Shown here: positions 45,701 through 56,168 of the stretch, in pieces
Layout: each line of letters opens with the position of its first letter
How positions within the stretch are numbered: the stretch's first letter is position 1
NCBI GenBank assembly: GCA_038373865.1
Contig: JAXGGA010005505.1
Span: 1 to 64,000, forward strand
DNA length: 64,000 nucleotides
From: Uloborus plumipes
Taxonomy: Eukaryota; Arthropoda; Arachnida; Araneae; Uloboridae
Direction of reading: 5' to 3'
Position numbers and translations under genes: made by a program
Notes under the pieces: generated by a model
The model's input: the letters and a program-made list of their open reading frames with translations, nothing else
What the model was told of the DNA's origin: nothing
Databases searched by the model: none

Positions 45701-48700
45701 TATCGTCAAGTTAAAAAAAAATATCGCCAAGTCCGAAAAAAATATCGCCAAATCCGAAAAAAAGCCAAAAAAGAAATTAAAAGGTAAAATGAATATCGAA
45801 AAATTAAAAATTTGAAAGTAGGGTATTGAGATGGGGAATTTGTGTGTCGGTCGGGCGGTCGGTCGGTCTGTTTGTCCCCCCTAATAATTTTTGAATGAAC
45901 ATTCCGATTTTGACAAACTTTTTTTCGTTGGAAAGATCTCGGCGAGTACAGCTCATTCCCATATTTGATTTTTCGATTTGAACAATTTTTGGTTCAACTT
46001 TGAACCGTTCAAACAACCTGTACCGCGATGCTAACTTTTGAGTGAACAGTCCGATTTTGACAAACTTTTTTTTGTTCGAAAGATCTTATCAAGGATACTT
46101 CATTCCCGTATTTTCATTTCCGATTTGAACAATTTTTCGTTCAACATTGAACCGCTCAAGCAAGCTGTCACCCCTAATAACTTTTGAGTGAACAGTCCGA
46201 TTTAAATAAACTTTTTTTTTTGTTCCAAGGATCTCAGCAAGGGTACTTCATTACCGTATTTAAATTTTCAATTTGAACATTTTTTCGTTCAACATTGAAC
46301 CGTTAAAGCAAGCTGTCACCTCTAATAACTTTTGAGTGAACAGTCCGATTAAAATAAACTTTTTTTTTTTGTTCGAAGGATCTCAGCAAGGATACTTCAT
46401 TACCGTATTTAAAATTTCAATTTGAACCTTTTTTCGTTCAACATTGAACCGTTCAAGCAACCTTTCCCCACTTAATAACTTTTGAGTGAACCGTCCGAAT
46501 GGAATAAACTTTTTTTTTGTTTGAAAGATCTCGGAGAGGCTCATTCCCATACTTCGCTTTTTGATTTGAACCATTTTTCATTCAATATTGAACCGTTCAG
46601 AAAAGAAATTTAACATTAGCGCCTACGGGGAATTTAAGTTGAATGTTGATCCTGAACTTAAGGTATCTCACCACGTTCGAACACATTTTTTTAAAAATAT
46701 GACAAAACATTTTTTTCTTTGGTGTTTTTAGAGAACAAGACCCATAATTAGGTAGAAAATAATAATAAATATAGCCAATTACTTTAAACTTTATAGTAAT
46801 GGGGAATTTTTTGTGTATTTTAGCCCGAAAATCGAAAAATACAAAATTGGCTGTCATAACCACAATTATGCATGAAAACTTACAAATTTTTATCTATAGA
46901 TTCACAACAATACACTCTAGGGCCTGAACTAGAATTATAGTTACAGTCATTACCAATTTTGAGATATGCATATAAACACACTGTACGTATGAGAATATTG
47001 GCAATTTTGTAAGTGTTACAATCATTAAGTTAGTACAAAACTACTGTCTTTTACTTTAGAGCAATAGTTCTAGTTCAGGCCCTCCACAATATTATTATGA
47101 AGCCACATGGTAAGTTTCAAGCAAAAATATTCATAATTTTCTGATTTATGGAACTTGTCGACAAATAGTAACAACAAAAAACCAAATCTGAGATAAACGC
47201 AATTAAAGATTTATTAACCAAATATGTAAAGCATTTTTACTTAAATACTGTTAAAATGCACCAGGATCATAAACTGCACCTTCTTCAGACTCTTTTACAG
47301 TCCAATTTTTGTGCTTTGCTATTTTTAATTTTTTCCGCTGGAGTGTATTTGAAGGCAAAGATTGCCTCTTTGATGTAGAAATTCGTTTCTCGTCAAGTTC
47401 AGAATAGGATTTGCACAAATAAAATCCTGGTGCAATATTAAAGTACTCCAGCACTTTTTTGAGTCCACTAAAACCGTCATTAAATTGCACAGTAGCAATA
47501 TAGGCTGAAAGTCTAAACGTCGTCAATGTTACAAATACTTCTTTAGGGAAATTGTCCACAAAACTCGATTGTACGCTTCATTTTGATTTTGAGTCTTACC
47601 ATGAAGACATTTTTGCAGTAATGTCCTGTCGCACAAAGTCATGTAACAAGGTTTGATGACATTTATAATCCTATTAGGTAGTCCCACCGATTTTTCTTCC
47701 AAATTCCGTTTTAGAGCTTTTGCTCGCTGAAAGCGGCACCAACTTTTTTTCCCTTCTGGACACTGTCCATGAAAAGGTGTTGCTTTCGATGAACAACAGT
47801 GGTAGAAAGCTGCAATCACAGCTTGTTGCATCGCTGCAAGATTCCCAACATTTGCTCTAACAGCAATCCCGTAATAGTTTTGCAATTTGTTTACGAAGGT
47901 GTCGGTTAGTTTTCCTTTTCCTTTGAGCCCCTTAGTAGTGTTTCTTAGTTTTCGTAGCCGGCTTCCGACTCTTTTTTGTATATGCCCGATGCATTCTAGC
48001 TTTTCCACTGCATCTTTTGCCTTGCTCCCATAAATATGTTCTACTTCTGCAAAAGCCTTCGAATCTCCATCCCCATAGTACTTTGTATACTTCAGCTGTC
48101 GCGAAGTTTTGGAGCGGTCAAATATTCTGTAAGCTCCTCTTGTCTCCATGCTTGCAGCAGTTCCGGAATGGTTGGCGCAAACATGTGATTGGTCACTTTT
48201 GGAGAAATTCGGGAAGGAGGAGTTGCAAATTCTGCAAAATTGGGACAAAACTTCTATATCCAGAACCTTTCCCGTATCAATCGATAATGCTGCGACGCAG
48301 CCATTCAGAGACGAATATCCCCGCCGTTGCCAAGTTCCGTCAACACTGACGCCACATTCGACAATAGCATCCTTCCCCTTTCGTAATTCTGCAGCACCAC
48401 TTTGCATAGAGGTTTCGGCAACACTGGAAGCAGATTCCACAAGTTTGTTTTCAATTCTTCGAAAGCTCACATTTGAGAGCGGAGCTGGCAGGTTTAATGT
48501 TGCGCAAAATTTCTTTGCTGCAGACAAACCCTTCCCAATTAAACGCAATGCATAAACGAATCTCACATTTATTTCATTCATCTTGTTAACTTTTTTACTT
48601 GATGCAAAACCTTTGATGAAAGAACATTGACTACATTTCAATGTAAAATTAGAGCATAGTCCAAATTTTGTGTCTTCCTGTATCAATAACTTTTGGCCAA

Positions 48701-51700
48701 AGCATAAAGGGCAGCACAGCAGTGAAATTATGGAAATTAACAGTTCTATATCTATAATTCTGTTTCCAGTAGGAGCAGGATTACTTTCTGCTTCATCTAA
48801 TGCACATTCTTCAACTGTTTTCAATTTTTTGCAACTGGCAGATTGTGCTGGCAGATTGCTGGTGTCGTTCTTTTCAGGCATTTTAGACGCCACTTTAGTG
48901 AATCTATTTCCATGAAATTCTCGCTTCTTTGAGCGATTTCTTTTACTGTTACCCATATGGAAGCCTTTCCAAAGGTAACACACAAAATTCCTTACAAATA
49001 AAACGAATAATAACGAAATAATATCAGTAAAAACGAAATGGAATAGGCTCGAGACGCTTTTGAGTTTTGCTAACAAAAGTAAACAAACGATGCTTGCTGT
49101 TGCCATTTATTTCTTAGTAAAACATAATAAATAATTTAGAAAATATAATGGCTTAACTAAAGCATTAAAAAATCTTTTATTTGCTGTTTCAACCATAAAA
49201 ATAACAGAACAGAGTCCTAGGCAGGGATTCAAGTGAAACAGGCAATCGCAAATTACAATCGCGACTGGAAATGAATTACATTAGAACGTTTCTTGATAAA
49301 AACATCGTGACGTCAGCTTGACGTTTGCCTATGAAAAACGAGCTAGATAAAACGTCACAGCCTACTTGGCGAATAAGAGGAGATCGCTGAGTGCTTGTGA
49401 GCTCTTATTGGCTCCACCCGTAGTGACGTCATGCCAATTTAAGTTGATGATAATGTAATTCACTTCCAGTAGCGATTGCAATTCGAAGCGATCGCAGTGC
49501 TGTTTCACTTGAATCCCTGCCTAAATATCCACTACTTTTTGTTTTGATTTTGAACTTCCGGTGCAACTTCCGGTTCACAAAACAGCTGTGGATCAAAACT
49601 AAAATGAATTTTTCTCCGCTTCTAATTATAGTAGAAACAAAATTCAAAAAGTTTCAGAGAGAAAAATGTTCATATTTTCAAAATCAGATAGAAAAAAAAA
49701 AATCGCAATTTTGGCCGAAAATCGACTTTTCAAGGTAGTGAGATACCTTAAAGTCGGATTTCCTTCAAACTAACTTTGTAAGAAAATGGTTTTGATAAAT
49801 AATGTTTGTAAAGTACTTTTCTGAATAATCTTCTGTGAGGACTCTGATTCCGACTCCGACTCCGCAAACATGGCGGAAATGCAGGCTCAGAAAAAAAATG
49901 ACTGACTGTGCAGACGATTTTTTGTTTATTTATTCATTTGGTTTATTTATTTATTATTGCTAATTTTTTTTCTTTTTTTTTTGGCAGACGATTTTTTTTG
50001 TAACAAAAATTTTTCATTCACGAGAGCATTTTATTTTTTATTTATATTTAACAACTGGCAACGGATTAAAAGTGAAATTCGAGACATTTATTAGCGGGCG
50101 AGCTTTTTTTTTTTTTTTCTTTGTTTGATAAAATGTGTTTTGATGCTCTTTGTACTTTTATTTATTTATTTTTTTTTTGAAAACGATTGAGGATTTTTTC
50201 TACGGAAGAACTGTAACAGTTACATTCTTTAAAAGGTGCGACAAAACTTTATTTATTCGTTTATTTACTTTTTACGTGTCTATTTCATCTGATGAGAGGG
50301 GTAAATTTTGCTTTTAGAAATCAGCTTTAAGTGCTAAAAAGGTATGTTTGACATAATTTTCCGTCTCAGATAATAAAGAGAGTAATGATCAGATGCTACA
50401 ATGCCGATGTCGATGTACGGGAAAGTAGGCTAGTTTAGTTCTTAACAGAACTTCTTGTTGTTTTTTTTTTTTTTGATGTACCAAGTTTTATTTGCTCACC
50501 TGTATCCATTGCTTATCATTGTCCAGAGTATATTTGTAAAAAATTTAACATAGCCCCTTCATCCTCCAAACCCTTCCATTATTAGACTACAATTCGCTGT
50601 AGGCAGTGTTTTCAACTTCTTCGGTATAGAATAATAAGTGGAGAATTGATACTATAATTTTATGAACGAGAACCTATAGGTTAAGGGTATATCCATAAAT
50701 GATGTCATTTTTTTTCATCCTAATTTGACTCCTCCCCCCTTGTCACAAAGCGTCACATTTCACATTACCCCTCACCTCCCTTTGTCACATGTCCCACAGC
50801 ATAAGCATATTGTTATCAAAAATGCATTATCTCGCACCTTGTGTTACCCTCTCCCTCCCCTTGTCTCAAACTGTTACAATTTAATACCCCGCCCCCAAAG
50901 CGTGACATTTGTAGTCATATTCTTAGCTCATCTACAGTTCTTTTATTTATTTATTTATTTATTTATTTATGACAATACACTATAATACGCTGCAACGTTA
51001 ACTATCTAAAATGTGAAACATAAAAAATGCGAAAGTATAAATTCATCAACCCCTCAAACAAACAACCGCTACAGGCTTGTTTAGTACAGGATATGTTAAA
51101 AATTTGAGTTTTCAAAGGTGAAATGCTTAGAGTAAGCTTTCTCAGTGGCCAGAGATAGCCCCGGTTCTTACCAAGATGTGAATAGTTTTTTTTTTTTTCT
51201 CAAATTTGTACGAGTAAAAGTACTACATTATTAATTAAGTATCTCTGAATGGTATAAATTTAAATGTAGTCAAACCTCGTTAAAACAAGCTTTAGGTTGC
51301 CTGTAAAATTAACCCTTTTTAAGGCTGTGGTAAATGTCTTACTACCACGCTAGAACTTAAAACAGACTAGAAACGCGCAAAAGTTTTATGTAAAACATGT
51401 GATGTTCCATTATGAGCTGCTCCATGTTTCATGCTGTTTCATCAGACAAACTAAAAGGATTTTTGGTGATTTACATTGTATTTAGTTTTTCTATCACTTA
51501 TTTCATGCGAACTAAAAAATGTGTAATTCGAAATAACTAATGACGAATAGTTTTATAAGAAATGCACATTTCCTTGTGAAATTATTTGTATTTTACATTT
51601 ATTCTATTGAATAAATCAGTTAAATGTCATTGCTTGTAATGGACGGTGGTTAATTTTGCTCACCCCTCTAAAAACAGAAGCCACAACAACAAAATTTAAA

Positions 51701-53104
51701 AAAATACATTTTTTGGTCAAAAAATAATGGTACTTACGTATTAACTTCACCGCACTGATTTCGCGGTAAAAAGACTTGGCGGTTTATTCGACGAGTTTTT
51801 TTGGCAGTTGTTGTTTGTACAAGCACGCAGTTATATAAAACCGACAGAGGAAAAAAAAACCCGCTAAATAAACCGCCAATTTTTTTCCCCGCCAAATCAG
51901 TGGCTGTGGTTGAGTTAATTCGTATGTACCAAAATAATAAATATAATTTGAAAAAAAAAAAAAGTTTTACATTTGTATTTAAACTTTTTTAATTACCACG
52001 TTTTCAGGCACATGTCCAGCCTGTACGATTGTTACACAGAAGTATATATTGAATGTGACACGTTGTGGCAGATGGATCGATTTTCAAGGATGGTTGAAGT
52101 TTTAAATGCTACTTACACCCATCTTTGTGTAGATACAAAAAATTTAAGAGGTAGGTGATAATTTAGATAATATTTGCATATACAATTTATTGTTTTGACA
52201 GAAACAAATAATTAAATAAGGCATCTAAATTAGAAATTATTACTCTTGTTGATGTAATTACGTTTACAGATGAAAATGTCTGTGTTCGAAGAAGAAAGAA
52301 ATGACGATTTGGGCTGAGCATTAAGGGAAACGACAGTTTTATGAGCTAACTTGAGATTCTGTTAATTAACTCATACTGTCTCTTCTAATTTTTATTATTT
52401 TTCAGCAAAATGAGCTAAATAGGTGAAAATAAATTGCTGATTCCAGGAAAGAAAATAATTTGAAAAATATTTTTGAAGGTAGCTGGAAGAGCAAATCACT
52501 TTATTAATTTACAATAATATGGCGAACCGTATCGTTCAACAGATAAACAGAAGAGAAGGGGAAGGTTAAAAAGAATTGATTTTAAGAGTCTGTTGGAGTT
52601 TGTTTTAGCGAGAATCGACTGTATTTTAATTGCTGAGGTAATGGAAAATAAGTTATTTGCTTTCTGACCCATGTGAGTTGGATCCGAAGTAATGATTAAT
52701 TATTTAATATATTATTTTTATTTTCGCCAGATCTTCTGTTTTTGAGCGGTTGCCTCAACGATGCAAAAGAACAGATCGACGCTTGCTCCAAGGAAGGGTT
52801 CAATTGGTTCATGACCTGGAGAGAAGTGCTGAGATTGCAGGTCTCTCCACAGGAAAGGTGTCTCGATTTGGATAGATACAGGACTTGCGTGGGAGACATC
52901 TTGCCAGACATTGTATGCAGTGAAGAAGCTACTCGTGTTTATGGTGCTCTCATGGACGTGTGGCTGCGGCACTGGTGTAGCAAGAACGCCACTTCGACCG
53001 AGAATTTAGAATATTTCTACTTGCCCGCTCATTTTTTCACTGGAGATAGAAACGTTTCAACTTTAAGGAGTGACCATGAAGACACACCAATAGTGGAAGT
53101 TTAA
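39713..53104 (+). CDS. Gene 2, secreted cysteine-rich protein, 248 residues
   Basis: The exons are 39713-39770, 45204-45375, 52008-52150 and 52731-53104 (58+172+143+374 nt). All introns are GT-AG and the phases (1, 2, 1) agree at each join. The product has a signal peptide (hydrophobic core LTFVAIFL, residues 11-18) and then a mature part with 14 cysteines at 21, 26, 27, 37, 76, 85, 93, 117, 132, 143, 168, 177, 187 and 207. N-glycosylation sequons are at N110, N210 and N232. The tail is acidic and there is no membrane anchor or GPI signal, so secretion is expected. Helical blocks with paired cysteines (LYDCYTEVYIECD, CLDLDRYRTC) recall the DUF19/T20D4.11-like or hemolymph-protein class common in arachnids; this is a family guess. 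The role is unknown. Two ATGs open the frame in tandem; the first has A at -3. Confidence 0.8.
39871..40211. mobile_element. 'TACAGT' MITE, copy C
   Basis: It starts ACTAAAAAATAGATGTTGTT and TTTACAGTATAATGCAGC, and ends ACTGTAAGAACTACAGTTTG and TTTTAGCAGTG. The body has the same AAACTGTAAAATTGCTA and TAAACTGGAACCTCT blocks as copies A and B. It lies 100 bp into intron 1 of gene 2. Confidence 0.75.
40212..40731 (+). other. intron 1 of gene 2, no feature
   Basis: A+T-rich intronic DNA with poly-T runs. Nothing recognised. Confidence 0.45.
40740..40920 (+). mobile_element. hAT-like MITE, copy 3
   Basis: The 8 bases before (CCCCGAAG, 40732-40739) and after (CCCCGAAA, 40921-40928) differ at one position. 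The left end is altered (CATTTAGGGGGGCATTAGAC, then GTCATTTAGG). The right end is AAATGACGGGCCGG. The inner GCAGGGGGGTCAATGCCCCCC can pair. Confidence 0.75.
41037..42307 (-). mobile_element. TA-flanked DNA transposon, 1271 bp, decayed
   Basis: TA at 41035-41036 and 42308-42309. The ends are CCGTTTAATGGGGTGA and the complement of CCGTAAAATGGGGTGA. GGTCAATCGGAACA and GTTCCGATTNACCCC recur near both ends. The minus strand of 41500-41700 gives broken coding-like sequence (LNLSQDTTASFKDKC), possibly transposase remains. Probably a pogo relative, but no catalytic motif is left. Confidence 0.7.
42308..42841 (+). other. intron 1 of gene 2, short repeats only
   Basis: A+T-rich. At 42765-42830 the sequence GGTAGTTTTTGAGTCTATAAAGGACATACATACATAC is of the same kind as TATAGTTTTTGAGTTATGCGACCCACATACATAC at 58577-58610, a recurrent short repeat. 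(Sequences span more than one motif; key shared part TTTTTGAGT...ACATACATAC.). Confidence 0.4.
42844..43982. mobile_element. TA-flanked non-autonomous element, 1139 bp
   Basis: TA at 42842-42843 and 43983-43984. The TIR is TGGGTGATTCTACAAA at both ends (16 bp, perfect). The inside repeats GGGCATGTGGATGACA and TATGTGAATAACAC, often in pairs. No coding frame. Possibly a Tc1/mariner-type non-autonomous derivative, or the shell of a larger element. Confidence 0.75.
43985..45203 (+). other. end of intron 1 of gene 2
   Basis: Mostly A+T-rich. A G+C-rich block at 44670-44930 starts with a run of 18 G, then GGGTGGGTGGTTTC and GGGAGGGGCGGGGGG, and holds a 114-codon + frame (44730-45074) and a minus frame. 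Both are probably compositional. A small alternative exon at 44629-44655 was considered and rejected. Confidence 0.4.
45204..45375 (+). CDS. Gene 2 exon 2 (172 nt, phase 1-2)
   Basis: Acceptor CAAAATCCATTTAG, donor GTGAGT. In the frame demanded by exon 1 it is open throughout, from SCTWISCCHPNSKKLHACL to GRRNLEGPALQEICS. Its length of 172 nt is what exon 1 (1 base over) and exon 3 (2 bases needed) require. It supplies cysteines 21, 26, 27, 37 and 76. RWGRR at 61-65 is a possible basic processing site. Confidence 0.75.
47251..48956 (-). pseudogene. Kolobok-type transposase, one frameshift
   Basis: The best start is the ATG complementary to 48954-48956 (MGNSKRNRSKKREFHGNRF). The frame runs on to 49106, but the 50 extra codons are hydrophobic and leader-like. 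From that start the first frame has 475 codons (to 47529). It holds a basic N-terminus (1-25), a possible zinc-binding CPLC...C...CSQC (82-111), the DGTWQRRGYSS block with Asp206, YGDGDSK (Asp296/Asp298), and NQNEAYNRVLW near the end. The family's next block, PKEVFVTL, is in another frame (47559-47251, about 100 more codons), so one indel near 47545-47560 separates them. Full length would be about 570 residues. DNA-cutting activity is inferred from family only. Confidence 0.8.
49220..49521. mobile_element. 302-bp TA-flanked MITE inside the Kolobok leader
   Basis: TA at 49218-49219 and 49522-49523. The TIR GGCAGGGATTCAAGTGAAAC continues inward with interrupted similarity (CAATCGC...CTGGAARTGAATTACATTA) to about 75 bp. 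Near the centre, GTGACGTCAGC and GTGACGTCATG give two CRE-type TGACGTCA palindromes. No coding frame. Confidence 0.85.
50459..51972 (+). other. intron 2 of gene 2, right part
   Basis: A+T-rich with a (TTTA)n run at 50940-50970. 50688-50910 is listed separately. Nothing else recognised. Confidence 0.45.
50688..50912. repeat. 'ATGATGTCATTT' repeat with C-rich body
   Basis: TATCCATAAATGATGTCATTT is followed by several CCCCTTGTCACA-type units (CTCCCCCCTTGTCACAAAGC, CCTCCCTTTGTCACATGTCC, CTCCCCTTGTCTCAAACTGT, GCCCCCAAAGCGTGACATTT). This layout matches a type of MITE widespread in arthropods whose ends read ATAAATGACGTCA. The right inverted end is not clear here, so it is partial. Confidence 0.5.
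52008..52150 (+). CDS. Gene 2 exon 3 (143 nt, phase 2-1)
   Basis: Acceptor ACCACGTTTTCAG, donor GTAGGT. It reads HMSSLYDCYTEVYIECD, LWQMDRFSRMVEVLNAT and YTHLCVDTKNLR, giving cysteines 85, 93 and 117 and the sequon at N110. Confidence 0.8.
52151..52730 (+). other. intron 3 of gene 2
   Basis: 580-bp GT-AG intron, A+T-rich, no repeat recognised. It is the only gene 2 intron free of visible transposons. Confidence 0.7.
52731..53104 (+). CDS. Gene 2 exon 4 (terminal)
   Basis: Acceptor ATTTTCGCCAG. With the base left by exon 3 it begins DLLFLSGCLNDAKEQIDAC and continues FNWFMTWREVLRL, ERCLDLDRYRTCVGDI, VCSEEATRVYGALMDVWL and RHWCSKNAT to an acidic end (HEDTPIVEV), TAA at 53102-53104. It has higher G+C and regular codon use compared with its surroundings, and seven cysteines. 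Confidence 0.85.
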
Positions 53105-53891
53105 ACTGTTTATATTTTTCGACTGCAGGTACTGCACTCGCTTTAATGGCGTTTTAAGACTTATTTTTGTATCAAATCGGCAAAAGAAGATAATTAATTT
53201 ACTCCCCCCCCCCCCCCATCTTCGCTCCTTATGTTTTAATTTTAACTTTTCGTGAAATGTTTCTTATTTACTTTAGCATTTAATGGAACCTTTAATGATG
53301 TTTTGTTTAGTTGGAGGTTTACCTTAATGGACTTTTAGTATTAATTACTTGTGCTTTTATTTGGCGAATTGTTTAACTTTTGGATAAATTAATTTATTCG
53401 TCTAGTTATTTTTCAGTTTAATAGTACTTTTTAGGGTTGTCCTGTTTAAAAGACAATCAAAACGACCGAATAATGCGTATCGCTGAAAAACTAATTTTTA
53501 TGTAACTTTGACGAGCTTTGTTGGCAACAAGTAAAATATAAAATACTCACCAAGATTAATAAAACGCTGAGAGCAGTACCAATAAACAGAAAAGTAGCAA
53601 GCAATTTCTAACATGTCTCTTAAAGCACAAACAAAAAAGCCGATGCGTTTTTCTTCTATGTGTATTTTAAAGGCAGAAAAGATTTTAGTTGTGATTACAT
53701 AAGTGAGACAAATGTATGAATATTTATTGCGTGTAAATGTATTGTACATTAAAGTATTTTCATTTCTTGTACTTTTTTATGTGGTTAAAATGATTTAAAT
53801 GACTTCAGTTGCCATACTCAATTAAAGGGGGCAGCAATCCATTCACAAAAGAAGTAAAACTTTTTTATAGAAAAAATAAGTAAATCATCCA
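53105..53891 (+). other. 3' UTR of gene 2 and flank
   Basis: Presumed 3' UTR, with a C-run at 53203-53217. The AATAAA at 53558 is the first canonical poly(A) signal seen. No other feature. Confidence 0.45.
53558..53563 (+). terminator. AATAAA poly(A) signal, probable end of gene 2
   Basis: Canonical signal 454 bp after the stop codon, on the same strand. An ATTAAA at about 53747 is an alternative. Confidence 0.45.
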
Positions 53892-55015
53892 TTTTTAGCC
53901 TACTTTCCCGTTAAAAATAAAAGAAAGACGAAAAAAGTATTAAAAGTAGCTTAATGCATCGAAAAAATATCGCCAAGTCCAAAAAATATCGCCAAGTTAA
54001 AAAAAATATCGCCAAGTCCAAAAAATATCGCCAAGTTAAAAAAATAAAGAGGTAAAATGAATATCGAAAAATTAAAAATTTGAAAGTAGGGTATTGAGAT
54101 GGGGAATTTGTGTGTCGGTCGGTCTGTCGGTCTGTCGGTCGGTCTGTCTGTCTGTCCCCCCCTAATAACTTTTGAATGAACATTCCGATTTGGACAAACT
54201 TTTTTTTGTTGGAAAGATCTCGGCGAGTACAGCTCATTCCCATATTTGATTTTTTGATTTGAACAATTTTTGGTTCAACTTTGAGCCGTTCAAATAACCG
54301 GTCCCGCGATACTAACTTTTTAATGAACAGTCCGATTTGAACAAACTTTTTTTTGTTGGAAAGAACTTTTCAAGGATACTTCATTCCCGTATTTACATTT
54401 CTGATTTGAACAATTTTTCATTCAACATTGAACCGCTCAAGCAAGCTGTCACCCCTAATAACTTTTGAGTAAACAGTCCGAAAAAAATGACTGACTGTGC
54501 AGACGATTTTTTGTTTATTTATTCATTTGTTTTATTGAATTTATTATTATTATTATTATTATTATTGGCAGACGATTTTTTTTGTAACAAAAATGTTTCA
54601 TTCACTAGGGCATTTTATTCTTAATTTATATTTAACAACTGGCAACGGATTAAAAGTGAAATTCGAGACATTTTATCAACGGACGAGTTTTTTTTCTTTT
54701 TTTTTCTTTCTTTGATAAAATGTGTTTTGATGTACTTTGTACTTTTAATTTTTTTTTTGAAAACAATTGAGGAATTTTTCTACGGAAGAATGTAACAGTT
54801 ACATTCTTTAAAAGGTGCGACAAAACTTTATTTATTCATTTATTTACTTTTTATGTGTCTATTTCATCTGATGAGAGAGGTATATTTTGCTTTTAAAGGT
54901 ATGTTTGACATAATTTTTAGTCTTAGATAATCAAGAGAATAATGATCAGATGCTAGAATGCCGACGTCGATGTACGGGAAAGTAGGCTCGTTTAGTTCTT
55001 GACAGAACTTCTTGT
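53892..55015 (-). mobile_element. Repeat P, copy 4
   Basis: Minus orientation, uninterrupted, 1124 bp. Its ends are TTTTTAGCCTACTTTCCCGT and GACAGAACTTCTTGT. About two internal tandem units are present. This is the best reference copy because nothing is inserted in it, and it is nearly collinear with copy 1. Confidence 0.8.
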
Positions 55016-56164
55016 TTCTTAATGAATGAAAAGAAATAGAAGAAGAAAAAAAATAATTTAAAAATAATGTTTATAAAAAGGGGACTTCTAAAAAGTAGAG
55101 TTCAAATCGTTTCTTTTCGATAACTAGTTTCAATTTTTTGTATTGGTCGTCATTCGCTTCATCCCATTTCACAAGTTCGTTATTGGTGGCAAAAAAGTTT
55201 TAAAACAACAGATTTTGCAAAAAACTAAGAACTCAATTATTTCAAAATATGATTTAGCTTTATTTCTAAATATATCAAGCATAGAATTTCAGTGGAAAAA
55301 TTATAATAAAAATTAAAGTAGAGAAGTACACACTCACATTTATTTTCCTTTTTTTTCCTGAACACTTTTCTGAATAATTATTTTACTTTACAGATTTCTT
55401 AATTTATTTATTGCCAGTATATTTTTTATTTATTTATTTCAGTGAAATAGCAACTGTCAAAAACAAAAACGTTTTTTTCCCTTCTTTTTTTCTTGCAAAA
55501 TAAAATGCACGAAATTCTTGATTTGCTCGATGTCAGAAAATGTGGTTTATTTGCTACCAACTTCTAATACAAGTCTTTGAAATACGAGTAAAAATTCTAA
55601 ATTCGTACTCTGAGTTTAACTACGATTTATACTAAAATTTTTACACTTTAAAAAAAAAGTTAGTTTTTTTATCTGCGCCTGTCCTGCCAGCAAAGTAATT
55701 GATGAATTAATGAAATTTCTAACAAATGGAAAATATTGTATCGCTTTACAGTTTAGGTGATTTACTTAAATATGACTGTTAGGAACTGGAGGCTGTATAC
55801 AAATTTTGATTGTGTATTTTTCACAATTTTTCTTCAAATCAAAATTTTAATCTCTTTAATCTGCATCTCAGCTTGATTATTTTTGTAACTGGAAGTGCAT
55901 TTATCTACTACCAATGTATGTGAAAATATATTTTGTCAAACAATATATCCTTTTAAATATATTTATACATATTATCTCAATTAAGAGTGTAAAACATTAT
56001 ATTCAAAAATTCGGTTGGATTCATTTGGAGCCCCTAATGTTATCCAGGGAGTTCTGCCTATCCATACTCCCTTCCAAATTACGCCACGAATTCGATATAA
56101 TACTGCAACAAATCATGTAAAAATTCCCTCAATATACGTAAAAAAAAATTTCCCCTGTAACCTT
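55016..56164. other. intergenic, no feature
   Basis: A+T-rich DNA downstream of gene 2. No exon, RNA gene or repeat recognised. Confidence 0.45.
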
Positions 56165-56168
56165 TTAA

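Larger units (their letters stand above)
46662..49747 (-). mobile_element. Kolobok-type transposon, 3086 bp, TTAA TSD
   Basis: TTAA at 46658-46661 and 49748-49751. The ends are GGTATCTCACCACGTTCG and, inverted, GGTATCTCACTACCTTGA. Repeat P copy 2 (near 24910) shows the unbroken target GAACTTAAAGGCGG with one TTAA. The minus strand encodes one large transposase. TTAA specificity plus this transposase class is what Kolobok elements show; piggyBac also uses TTAA but has an unrelated transposase. A TA-flanked MITE (49220-49521) lies in its 5' leader. Confidence 0.85.
45607..50458 (-). mobile_element. Repeat P, copy 3, carrying a Kolobok element
   Basis: Minus orientation: it starts ACAAGAAGTTCTGTTAAGAAC near 50458 and ends at the TTTTTAGCCTACTTTCCCGT at 45607. 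It has about five internal ~120-nt tandem units (45880-46610). A 3086-bp Kolobok element sits at TTAA 46658-46661. The GCAAACATGGCGGAAATGCAGG stretch at about 49862-49884 also occurs in copy 2 (minus strand, near 24780). Confidence 0.8.

Noticed and set aside
48017..48915. Three plus-strand frames opposite the Kolobok transposase
   Set aside because: Antisense shadows of a long real coding region with no domain of their own.
22628..52150. Joining gene 1 exon C directly to the exon at 52008 (phases also agree, 2-2)
   Set aside because: The exon at 45204-45375 fits exon 3 of gene 2 better: it links a signal-peptide exon and adds cysteines, and exon C has its own in-phase terminal exon at 28447.
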